Shown here in pieces: positions 45,781 to 53,196 of a stretch of 64,000 bases of DNA (the stretch's first letter is position 1; every line of letters begins with the position of its first letter). Origin of the DNA: Synechococcus sp. RS9916. GTDB taxonomy: Bacteria; Cyanobacteriota; Cyanobacteriia; PCC-6307; Cyanobiaceae. The stretch spans positions 248,001 to 312,000 of the forward strand of contig NZ_DS022299.1 of the NCBI RefSeq assembly GCF_000153825.1, in the 5' to 3' direction. A program made the translations under genes and the position numbers. The notes under the pieces are model-generated. The model did not search any database, was not told the DNA's origin, and worked only from the letters and a program-made list of their open reading frames with translations.

Positions 45781-46449
45781 TCAGTGTCGCCTCGGGGCTC
45801 CACGGCGTTGGGCCAACACTTCCTGCACCTGGCGCCAGCTAACGCCGTGGTGGGCGAGGGCCACCTGCATGTGAAAGATGATGTCGGCCGCTTCCCCAGC
45901 AATTTCTGCGGCGTTGTCGTCTTTGCAGGCCATCACGAATTCAGCGCTCTCTTCGCCGATCTTTTTGAGGATGCGGTTGTCGCCTCCCTCCAGCAGTTTG
46001 TTGGTGTAGCTGCCTTCTTCTGGTCTGTCGCGGCGGCCTTCGATCACTCGGGCAAGCTCGGTGCACACATCCGCCGGTGGCGGCAGGGCATTGGCGCCGC
46101 CACCTGTGGGTTGATCGCTGTCGTCGTAGAAGCAGCTGCGGGCGCCGGTGTGACAAGCCACATCTCCGGTCTGCTCAATTGTGATCAGGAGCACGTCGGC
46201 GTCGCAGTCGTAGCGAATGCCTTTGACGGTTTGGGTGTGGCCGCTGGTTGCGCCCTTGTGCCAAAGCTCCTGGCGCGACCGGCTCCAATAGTGCACTTCC
46301 CCGCTGCTGAGGGTGCGCTCGAGGGCCTCTCGGTTCATCCAGGCCTGCATCAGCACAGCGCCATCAAGCCAATCCTGGGCCACGGCCGGGATCAGTCCGG
46401 CCTCGTTGAAACGGAGATGGTTGATGAACTCAGGACTCAGGGGCTGCAT
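45781..46449 (-). CDS. hisIE: Bifunctional phosphoribosyl-AMP cyclohydrolase / phosphoribosyl-ATP diphosphatase
   Basis: Steps two and three of histidine synthesis in one protein. The HisI half has the zinc/Cys region [20 protein letters not shown] and [10 protein letters not shown]. The HisE half has [19 protein letters not shown], then [18 protein letters not shown] start at the ATG at 46449 (222 residues), which matches the usual N-terminus [10 protein letters not shown] weak start at 46533 would add 28. hisG lies at 18 kb, so the pathway is scattered in this genome. Confidence 0.94.
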   Translation of the reverse strand: MQPLSPEFINHLRFNEAGLIPAVAQDWLDGAVLMQAWMNREALERTLSSGEVHYWSRSRQELWHKGATSGHTQTVKGIRYDCDADVLLITIEQTGDVACHTGARSCFYDDSDQPTGGGANALPPPADVCTELARVIEGRRDRPEEGSYTNKLLEGGDNRILKKIGEESAEFVMACKDDNAAEIAGEAADIIFHMQVALAHHGVSWRQVQEVLAQRRGAPRRH

Positions 46450-46890
46450 CAGGCCTCTTGGCACGCAGATCTCGTGCCTTGATCCTCCCGCAATGCCGCC
46501 CCCTTCCAAGCGCAGAGCCATTGGGTCTGTCACCTGAATCGGCGTTGGGAAGGCGCGGGCGAGGTAACCCGCGATTTTAGCCTTCCTGCAAAGCGTCGAG
46601 CGCCTACCTGGCCTTTCTAAGGGAATTGATGCCCATTCTCGACTAAGCGTTAATGCCTATTCCTGTTTCTAAAAAGTTTGTGGTGATACAGGGAAAGGGG
46701 GCTTCGATGTCGAAAATTGGAATGTGAAGGCATCAGCCTTATTGCCGTCGAGCGGGAGGTGGGCTGAGGGGCCTTCCTCCCTATTCTTTTGTTGCTTGCC
46801 TCTTCGGGAGTCCTGCCGCTCGCCTTTGGGGGGCGGGGCTTCGGCGTCATCACTTGACCGTGGAGCTGTTCACTTTGCCCCGAAGCTTGA
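46450..46890. other. Intergenic stretch before hisIE, no supported gene
   Basis: I see no convincing coding region. Two overlapping antisense frames (46650-46949 and 46724-46999) are open but have no start site support, no hydrophobic pattern and odd composition. The hisIE promoter must be here. The composition falls in G+C from left to right, joining the pilin/RTX block. Confidence 0.5.
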
Positions 46891-47228
46891 TCAGAAGAGA
46901 ATTGTTCCGGTGTCGTCAAACTGCAACGAGCCAACTGCATTTTTGACAACAGCCATAGCTCTTGTTCTCCCGTCTAGACCAGCTGCATTGAACAAGTGAT
47001 GTGGTCTAGGCCGTCCTGAAAGTCATTGATATAGGCAACGCCGCGCCCTCTTGTTAATTGGAAGGTGTCGCGTCCTTCGCCGCCCCACATCTGGTCGACG
47101 GAGTCGCCACCGGCAACAATTGTGTCGCGACATTCAGTCTGAATCAGCGAATAGACCACTTGCTCAAGGTGATCTTTGAGCTTAAGGAAGTGCTGTCTTA
47201 CTTGATTGTCAGTAGGTACCATAATCAT
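46891..47228 (-). pseudogene. Decayed C-terminus of an RTX-type calcium-binding protein
   Basis: The first part, from 47228, reads DTIVAGGDSVDQMWGGEGRD then FQLTRGRGVAYINDFQDGLD, typical of RTX nonapeptide ends with the GYDxIxDFQDG motif. After DHITC it hits a stop at 46974. A shift to the next frame at about 46975-46990 resumes as AAGLDGRTRAMAVVKNAVGS then LQFDDTGTILF, which is how many RTX proteins end. So a single frameshift has broken the tail. It begins inside the pilin-like gene by 20 bases. It may be a remnant of a second giant protein or of a module once joined to the locus. Confidence 0.65.
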
Positions 47229-47739
47229 TAAAGCGCTTGGAATTGTAGATGTTTTCGTACATGGGAATCACGTTGTTCCCACCTAGTTGGCAAGCCCTAT
47301 TGCGGAAGCCATCACCTTTCCAGCCCTCGTAGCAACTGTCGTCGTGGGTTGGCAAACCAGTGACATCCTCGAAGCCATTTTGGTCTTCATCAGTGAATTG
47401 ACCAGGGTTGCGTTCAAGCGCAGGGAAGGCCAGAAGCAGGTTCTTGCCCCCTACTGTTTGTTTACCAGTAGAGCAGCTGACTTTGAAGTTGAAACCTTCA
47501 TCGTCGTAGCCATAACCGTCCACCTTCTTGCAGTATTTGGTGTTGTAGAGCTCGCGCTTATCGAAGTCGACGTTGTCAGTGCTCCAGATTTTTTTGGCGC
47601 GATCAACTTCAGCTTGATAAAGCAGCCGCGCTTCCATGTTTGCGCGGCCTTTGGCTTGTTGAACGTTGAGTTGAATCATGGGTGCTGCAATGCTCGCCAT
47701 GATTACTGCGCCAATCATGCTGCTAGTAATTCCTGTCAT
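47209..47739 (-). CDS. Pilin-like protein, coupled to pilA
   Basis: A 176-residue protein with an N-terminal helix [20 protein letters not shown] after a short MTG leader, as in minor pilins, but with no Glu at position 5. The remainder is acidic and Tyr-rich, with four or more cysteines ([34 protein letters not shown]) that could pair. The ATG overlaps the pilA stop by four bases, so it is made together with the pilin. No family match is known to me. A minor pilin or pilus-tip protein is the best guess. Confidence 0.7.
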   Translation of the reverse strand: MTGITSSMIGAVIMASIAAPMIQLNVQQAKGRANMEARLLYQAEVDRAKKIWSTDNVDFDKRELYNTKYCKKVDGYGYDDEGFNFKVSCSTGKQTVGGKNLLLAFPALERNPGQFTDEDQNGFEDVTGLPTHDDSCYEGWKGDGFRNRACQLGGNNVIPMYENIYNSKRFNDYGTY

Positions 47740-48161
47740 GAGCTGACTTTCTCCTCGTTCGCAGGGCGAGCAGGGTTCTTGGCGCCGAAAGCTTCGTAGG
47801 TGCCCGTGACGCTGACTTCAGTGAGGCTGTCTGGGATGGAGACAACACATGTTTCTGGTGCCTTCACGGTTACTGATCCAAGGTGTGTGCCTTCGTAATC
47901 CTTTTTTAGTCGTTCAATGTCAGTGTCATCAGCAACGCTGATGTCATCGGTGATGGCCAATTCGCAAGCACCGACCAGAGCGGCAGCAGCAGCATTAGAA
48001 GCGCCAACTTTTGCTTTCACCCGTTGGCGGTTGTAGTTCGGCAGTGCAACGGCTGTGATGATGCCGACAATGGCAACAACAATCATGAGCTCAATCAGGG
48101 TGAAGCCGTTGGCTTTCTGATTGTCTTTCTTTTGGTAGGCAGAGAGAAGAGAAAGTTTCAT
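47736..48161 (-). CDS. Type IV pilin PilA-like
   Basis: The class III signal [20 protein letters not shown] follows an 18-residue leader and is the prepilin cleavage site with Glu at +5. The C-terminal part (about 120 residues) has one pair of cysteines ([10 protein letters not shown] and [10 protein letters not shown]) and ends [11 protein letters not shown]. It has 141 residues. Marine Synechococcus use such pilins for surface filaments. The other machinery genes (pilB, pilC, pilD, pilQ) are not in the window. A hairpin lies between it and the giant gene upstream. Confidence 0.88.
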   Translation of the reverse strand: MKLSLLSAYQKKDNQKANGFTLIELMIVVAIVGIITAVALPNYNRQRVKAKVGASNAAAAALVGACELAITDDISVADDTDIERLKKDYEGTHLGSVTVKAPETCVVSIPDSLTEVSVTGTYEAFGAKNPARPANEEKVSS

Positions 48162-48179
48162 GGTTTTCCAAGGGGTAAG

Positions 48180-48198
48180 AGGGGACTTGATGTCCCCT
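48180..48198 (-). promoter_or_regulatory. Hairpin in the spacer between the giant gene and pilA
   Basis: AGGGGAC pairs with GTCCCCT around ATCAA, seven perfect pairs, in the 54 bases between the stop of the giant gene and the ATG of pilA. There is no T-run on either strand, so it is not a plain terminator. It could protect or process the transcript. Confidence 0.5.
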
Positions 48199-48215
48199 AG
48201 GAATTGGTGTTCAGA

Positions 48216-51200
48216 TCAAACGAGAGCGGGCTGAGTCCTGCATGTGCAAAGGTCGTCTTTGGAGGATCCAGCAAAATCAGTCGCGATGTTGAAGAGGTCA
48301 TCGCCGAGCTGCACTTCTTCAAAGCCAGAGAAGGTGCTGGAGCCAAGCGTTGCCGTTTGTGTGGCGGCATCAAAGGAGAACTGGGTCTTGAGCGCGTCTA
48401 AATCGTCAGCTGTGAAGCCAGTCAGGGAAACGCGGTCAAAGCCATCACCACCTTTAAAGGTGCTGTTTTGGAATGCTTCTAATGAGGTGCCGCCCATGGT
48501 GAGCATGTCATTGCCAGCACCCATGTCGATGGTGCTGTTACGGGTGATCAGGTCATTACTTGTGAGGTCAACGGTGTCGTTACCCGAACCCATCGAAATG
48601 GTGGAGCAATTAACAGCGCAGGCATCACCAGTGAGGGTGTCTTTGTGGCTGTAAGCGTATTCGTGGCTGTAGCTATATTCTCGACTATGGCTGTAATCGT
48701 GGTTGTAGTTGTAAGAGCTCGAATAACTAGAGCTTTGACCACAAGTGTCTCCATCGTATGACCGTTCATAGTCAGAGCTGTAGCTATGGCTCCTGCTGTA
48801 GTCAGAGCTGCGGTCATAGCCATTGCTGGATTTGTAAGTGCGCTCATATTCCGAGACAGCTTCAGTGTTAATGGAGAGGCTGTCGTTGCCTGACCCCATG
48901 TCTATGGTGCTATTTTTGGCACCAAGCTTGTTGCTGTTCAGATTAATATCGTCATCTCCAGAGCCCATTAAGATGGTCGAAGAATCGACCGCGCAGGCTT
49001 CTCCAGCAACAGTACCCTTAGAGCTATTGATGTACTCACGATTGCTGCTGTTTTCGTTGTTGCTGTTGTAGCTGGAGCTGCCATCGTAAGAGCTCGAATA
49101 ACTAAAGCTTCTACCGCCATTGCCTCGATCGTATGACCGTTCATAGTCAGAGCTGTAGCTATAGCTGCTGCTGTAGTCAGAGCTGCGGTCATAGCCATTG
49201 CTGGATTTGTAAGTGCGCTCGTATTCCGAGACAGCTTCAGTGTTAATGGAGAGGCTGTCGTTGCCTGACCCCATGTCTATGGTGCTATTTTTGGCACCAA
49301 GCTTGTTGCTGTTCAGATTAATATCGTCATCTCCAGAGCCCATTAAGATGGTCGAAGAATCGACCGCGCAGGCTTCTCCAACAACAGTACCCTTAGAGCT
49401 ATTGATGTACTCATTATTGCTGCTGTTTTCGTTGTTGCTGTTGTAGCTGGAGCTGCCATCGTAAGAGCTCGAATAACTAGAGCTACTACCGCCATTGCCT
49501 CGATCGTATGACCGTTCATAGTCAGAGCTGTAGCTATAGCTGCTGCTGTAGTCAGAGCTGCGGTCATAGCCATTGCTGGATTTGTAAGTGCGCTCGTATT
49601 CCGAGACAGCTTCAGTGTTAATGGAGAGGCTGTCGTTGCCTGACCCCATGTCTATGGTGCTATTTTTGGCACCAAGCTTGTTGCTGTTCAGATTAATATC
49701 GTCATCTCCAGAGCCCATTAAGATGGTCGAAGAATCGACCGCGCAGGCTTCTCCAACAACAGTACCCTTAGAGCTATTGATGTACTCATTATTGCTGCTA
49801 TTTTCGTTGTTGCTGTTGTAGCTGGAGCTGCCATCGTAAGAGCTCGAATAACTAGAGCTACTACCGCCATTGCCTCGATCGTATGACCGTTCATAGTCAG
49901 AGCTGTAGCTATAGCTGCTGCTGTAGTCAGAGCTGCTGTCATGGTCATTGGTGGACTTGTAAGTGCGCTCATATTCCGAGACAGCTTCAGTGTTAATGGA
50001 GAGACGGTCGTTGCCAACGCCAGCATCAACGAGAGACCCCTTAACACCAGTTGCAGTATTTTTTGTGCCGAATCTTTGCAGGCCGCTTAAGGAAGAGACG
50101 GTCCGCTCTGCTTTCACGTCAATATCGATATCGTCATCACCCAGCCCGGCAAGAACAACAGAGTTTGCTAAGCCGGCTGCCTCCACAGTATTGCCCGTCG
50201 AAGTGTTATAGCTTTCTCTAGCACTCGCGCTTGTAGATGAGTTAGCGGATGACGCACCAGAACGACTTAGATAATTGGAGATAGTGCTCCTATTCCCTGA
50301 AGAGTACTCATGGGTGCTGGAGTAAGTGTTGTCCCAACTTGAAACAGTTGAGTTTTCATATGCGCTGGAGTACTTGTAAGAGCTGAATTTGAGATCGCTT
50401 GCAGTCGCACGGATCTTTAACTCATCGTTGTCCTGAGGTCTATAGCCACAAGCGTAGTCCTGCCCCAGGGTGATTCGAGCACCCCAGCCACCAATAGCGG
50501 TACCGTTTGATACAGCATTGAGGCCAAGTTTGTCGTTGCCCATGCCAATATCGACTCGACTGTTATCGACAACAGTTGCTTTGGTTTTGAAGTTGTTCCA
50601 CCACCAGTATGAGCGACCTGGGTTATTTCCTCCCTTAGCAAATGCATTCAAGAAGACTTGGTCGTTGCCGCCGCCCGTCAGGATGCTCGATTGGTTGTCC
50701 AGCGTTGTAGCTGAAGCGCTGCGCCCATAGCCATCTTGTCTCTCCCATGTTCTGCTGTACTGGCTTTTTGTAGAGCGCTGATAGCTGTAGTTCCCGGTGT
50801 AGTCGTAAGAACCACTGCCCCAGTTACGGCTGTAGCTGTAGCTTCGGTCATAGGCATAACTGCGCTCATAACTTCGCTTGTAACTACCGCTGCTGCTGTA
50901 GTCCGCATAGTTGTCAGCAGTAGCGCTTAGGCCGACGTAGTCCTTGCCGTTTCCGGAAAAAATGGTGCTGCGATTGAGAACTGCTGCATCTGAGTGCCTG
51001 CCAATACTCGCCTGATCCGCTTTGACTTGGGCGGTGATTACATTGCTGCCTGCGCCCAAATCAATGAGCGAATTCTTCATCCCGGTTGCTTTAGATGTAC
51101 TCCACCAACCCCTTGTGGTCGACTGGTTGTCGAGGCACACGTCGTCGTTGCCGTAGCCCGTTGAGATGACGCTGCGCTCTAGCCCAGTGGTTGCGACATT

Positions 51201-51677
51201 TCCGTTTCCTCGTCCGACGGTTTTGGCAGACGTGGTGATGCTGATGATGTCGTTGCCGTTGCCCGTGTAGAGGCTGCTATTACGCATGGCCCAAGAAGGG
51301 TCATAGCGCCCAGTTAATCGGCTATGAGCATTAATTGTGACTACTTTGTCTCCGCAGCCGAGCATGTAAAGGCGGGAGTAATCCAAGCCGACTGCATAGG
51401 GGTTCGCGCCCAAGGCGAAGGCCGAGATGTTGGCCCGATCACCCTTGAAGGCAATGGTGCTGTTCCTCAGGCCTGTTGCTGTCTGTCTGCCACCCCGCCG
51501 GCTGAAGTCAACGGCAGAGGCTGAGACATTCAAGATGTCCCCTTCGAGGGCCAGGTTTTGTCCGTTGACTGCTGTGGCAGTTGTAGATGAACTCCAGCCC
51601 CAGCGTCGCCAGCCCCAACGACCCCAACGTGAGCCTGTATTGCGCTTAGAGGCGCTAAAGGAAATGCTGTTAGTCAT
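48216..51677 (-). CDS. Giant Ser/Tyr-rich RTX-like repeat protein
   Basis: A protein of 1153 residues with no signal peptide and a strong AAGAAGGA site before the ATG. Residues 15-30 are Trp/Arg-rich (GSRWGRWGWRRWGWSSS). Residues about 60-570 contain spaced RTX-type turns (GNGNDIISI, GYGNDDVCL, GGGNDQVFL, GMGNDKLGL) that bind calcium in beta-rolls, broken by Ser/Tyr-rich stretches. Residues about 572-946 are three almost identical 125-residue units, each with EYERTYKSSNGYDRSSDYSS, SYSSDYERSYDRGNGG, SSSSYSSSYDGSSSYN and two RTX turns (GSGDDDINL, GSGNDSLSI). The tail (about 947-1153) holds a fourth, diverged unit and a GGDGFDRVSLTGF end. A calcium-binding surface or secreted protein is the best reading; type I export is likely for RTX, with no exporter nearby. 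Confidence 0.85.
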   Translation of the reverse strand: MTNSISFSASKRNTGSRWGRWGWRRWGWSSSTTATAVNGQNLALEGDILNVSASAVDFSRRGGRQTATGLRNSTIAFKGDRANISAFALGANPYAVGLDYSRLYMLGCGDKVVTINAHSRLTGRYDPSWAMRNSSLYTGNGNDIISITTSAKTVGRGNGNVATTGLERSVISTGYGNDDVCLDNQSTTRGWWSTSKATGMKNSLIDLGAGSNVITAQVKADQASIGRHSDAAVLNRSTIFSGNGKDYVGLSATADNYADYSSSGSYKRSYERSYAYDRSYSYSRNWGSGSYDYTGNYSYQRSTKSQYSRTWERQDGYGRSASATTLDNQSSILTGGGNDQVFLNAFAKGGNNPGRSYWWWNNFKTKATVVDNSRVDIGMGNDKLGLNAVSNGTAIGGWGARITLGQDYACGYRPQDNDELKIRATASDLKFSSYKYSSAYENSTVSSWDNTYSSTHEYSSGNRSTISNYLSRSGASSANSSTSASARESYNTSTGNTVEAAGLANSVVLAGLGDDDIDIDVKAERTVSSLSGLQRFGTKNTATGVKGSLVDAGVGNDRLSINTEAVSEYERTYKSTNDHDSSSDYSSSYSYSSDYERSYDRGNGGSSSSYSSSYDGSSSYNSNNENSSNNEYINSSKGTVVGEACAVDSSTILMGSGDDDINLNSNKLGAKNSTIDMGSGNDSLSINTEAVSEYERTYKSSNGYDRSSDYSSSYSYSSDYERSYDRGNGGSSSSYSSSYDGSSSYNSNNENSSNNEYINSSKGTVVGEACAVDSSTILMGSGDDDINLNSNKLGAKNSTIDMGSGNDSLSINTEAVSEYERTYKSSNGYDRSSDYSSSYSYSSDYERSYDRGNGGRSFSYSSSYDGSSSYNSNNENSSNREYINSSKGTVAGEACAVDSSTILMGSGDDDINLNSNKLGAKNSTIDMGSGNDSLSINTEAVSEYERTYKSSNGYDRSSDYSRSHSYSSDYERSYDGDTCGQSSSYSSSYNYNHDYSHSREYSYSHEYAYSHKDTLTGDACAVNCSTISMGSGNDTVDLTSNDLITRNSTIDMGAGNDMLTMGGTSLEAFQNSTFKGGDGFDRVSLTGFTADDLDALKTQFSFDAATQTATLGSSTFSGFEEVQLGDDLFNIATDFAGSSKDDLCTCRTQPALV
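48838..49962 (-). repeat. Three tandem 375-bp units inside the giant gene
   Basis: The same bases recur at 48838, 49213, 49588 and (start only) 49963, an exact 375-bp period, 125 codons. By eye the three units differ at only a handful of positions, for example NREYINSS/NNEYINSS and GTVAGEA/GTVVGEA. The block stays in frame, so unit number can change by recombination without breaking the gene. A diverged fourth copy lies at about 48463-48837. Such near identity speaks for recent duplication or gene conversion. Confidence 0.9.
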
Positions 51678-51967
51678 AAATCCTTCTTTGGTTATTCACA
51701 GACGAAAAAATCTCCATATGTCAACCGTGAGCCTCAAGACTCTTTTGAGCCCAAAGCTTTTTTGTGATTGATCTTGTTGATGAAGATTTCCTGAGCAACC
51801 TCTGTGAGTTACCCAAAGAACCTATGGCGACAATCTGACTTTTTCCTTAAATAGTATTCATAAACGTCTGTTTAGGCTAAGCATGCTTTGAAGTCTTTTT
51901 TCTCCTCCTGTCTTTTAGGTCGGCTCGTTTGCTTCGATAGTTGGTCGCCTTGCTGGGAAATTAGTTC
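51678..51967. promoter_or_regulatory. AT-rich spacer upstream of the giant gene
   Basis: This 290-base gap, plus the sequence around the small ORF to 52294, is rich in A/T and holds the promoter of the giant gene on the minus strand. I could not choose a clear -10/-35 pair. No coding region of length is supported here. Confidence 0.4.
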
Positions 51968-52147
51968 TTACAGCTCTTCTATTAATTCCTCGAGAAGATT
52001 TGTGATTCCTTCCTGAAAGTTGACTCCGTATCCTCTCGAGGCTAGTGCGCAGATTATTTTCTTTTTCATCTCTGGCTTTACAAATATGCATATCGCGCTT
52101 TTCCCTCTGCGACTTGCTTGTGCTGGTTTCCCATAGTGCTGGCTCAT
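51968..52147 (-). CDS. Small ORF, 59 residues, upstream of the giant gene
   Basis: An ATG at 52147 opens a frame reading MSQHYGKPAQASRRGKSAIC, IFVKPEMKKKIICALASRGY and GVNFQEGITNLLEELIEEL before a TAA at 51968. The first third is basic, the middle could be a beta strand plus helix, and the end is an acidic amphipathic helix. It reads like a real small folded protein, perhaps a ribbon-helix-helix regulator, but I cannot assign a family. It has the same direction as the giant gene and pilin genes and no strong ribosome site. Below the usual length cut-off of gene finders, so easily missed. Confidence 0.42.
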   Translation of the reverse strand: MSQHYGKPAQASRRGKSAICIFVKPEMKKKIICALASRGYGVNFQEGITNLLEELIEEL

Positions 52148-52294
52148 TTTGCTTCTGACTCTTTTGCGTATGTTCTATCTTTTGTTTTCGGCCCTGCCTT
52201 TAGCATCCCTCAGTTGAGGGATTGTCCGGTTGCATTCCCTCCCTCGATTGGGGGACGCAGATTTTGGTCTCTCGTCAGAATTTCAAGGAGAGCG

Positions 52295-52687
52295 GTGGCT
52301 GAACTCACCGCCGATCTCAACCACCGGCGTTCGCCTTTCGCCGGCACCCCGATTCACAACCGAGGCAGCATGACCGAGGGCGTCGCTCTTGTCCGCAAGG
52401 TTGCTGTGCAGACTCTCTCAATCCTTGATCAAGCCAAAGCACCACTGGAGACAATGCTGCGATCGGGTGAACCGGAACTTGTTGGTCATGGGCTTGCGTC
52501 CCTAGCCCGTCTGCTGCAGCGGTCATCAGAAGCGATGGCAGAAGGTATGGGGTTGGATGCTGGCGAACTGAAGGAGCGTGAAGCTGGCGCCCCCCTGCCC
52601 CGGGTTCTGGTGCGGCACTGCATTGATCTGAAGTGCCATGGTGGGGGCAAGGGATTTGCGCAAGGTCCTGCGCTTGATCGAACGTGA
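52295..52687 (+). CDS. Hypothetical protein preceding the PTPS-like gene
   Basis: A 130-residue protein starting at GTG 52295 with AAGGAG five bases before. The frame is open further left, but without a ribosome site and through AT-rich DNA. It is mostly helical with a long amphipathic central part (VALVRKVAVQTLSILDQAKA, ELVGHGLASLARLLQRSSEA). No membrane helix is visible. I recognise no family. Its TGA overlaps the GTG of the next gene, so the two are likely coupled. Confidence 0.65.
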   Translation: MAELTADLNHRRSPFAGTPIHNRGSMTEGVALVRKVAVQTLSILDQAKAPLETMLRSGEPELVGHGLASLARLLQRSSEAMAEGMGLDAGELKEREAGAPLPRVLVRHCIDLKCHGGGKGFAQGPALDRT

Positions 52688-53196
52688 ACCGAAATCAGAC
52701 TCCTGCTTCGCACAGGCAAGTCGACGGATTACCTCCTTTCACCTGCAGCAAGCGGTTTGAGGGGTATCCCTGCTGTCATCGCCAGTGGCAGCATCCCGGC
52801 CATTGCCGGTTTGTTCATGGGTACAGCCGCAGCTTCACGGTGTGGTTTGCAGCCAAGGCCTTGGATCCCTGTTGCTTTGTGGTGGATTTCTCCAGCCTGC
52901 GTCCACTGGAGCAGCAGCTGCGTGATCAGTTCGATCACACCTTTTTGGTCAATGCCGACGACCCGTTGCTCCCAGAGTGGGAGCGGCTCCATGGCTTGGG
53001 TGCACTGGATCTGCGTGTGATGGACAACGTGGGCATGGAATCCACTGCCCAGTTGGTGTGGACTTGGGCCAATGCCCTTCTGCAGGAGCGGGACGGGGGT
53101 CGCAGTTGTTGCTGGAAAGTGGAGGCCCGGGAAAACCGGGCCAACGGTGCCTGCTTCGAAGCGTTGCCGGATTGGTTCAACGCCCTGGCTGCCTGA
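52684..53196 (+). CDS. 6-pyruvoyl-tetrahydropterin / 6-carboxytetrahydropterin synthase-like protein
   Basis: A 170-residue T-fold enzyme. CCHRQWQHPGHCRFVHGYSR carries the zinc-site region of the family, but where QueD has HGH this has HGY. QFDHTFLVNADDP is the second family motif with the catalytic His/Asp. This HGY subgroup exists in proteobacteria and cyanobacteria as I recall, so it may make another pterin product or act without the usual zinc. It starts with GTG at 52684 and meets clpB tail to tail at 53196. Confidence 0.75.
   Translation: MNRNQTPASHRQVDGLPPFTCSKRFEGYPCCHRQWQHPGHCRFVHGYSRSFTVWFAAKALDPCCFVVDFSSLRPLEQQLRDQFDHTFLVNADDPLLPEWERLHGLGALDLRVMDNVGMESTAQLVWTWANALLQERDGGRSCCWKVEARENRANGACFEALPDWFNALAA

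Noticed and set aside
46724-46999. Plus-strand ORF opposite the RTX remnant
   Set aside because: It has no family pattern, no ribosome site, and overlaps a recognisable RTX end on the other strand.
48838-49962. CRISPR array, considered for the regular repeats
   Set aside because: The units are 375 bp, adjacent with no spacers, and in frame with a protein; a CRISPR array has about 25-40 bp repeats.
52118-52294. Longer N-terminus for the protein at 52295
   Set aside because: The extension runs through AT-rich DNA with no ribosome site, while the GTG at 52295 has AAGGAG at the right distance.
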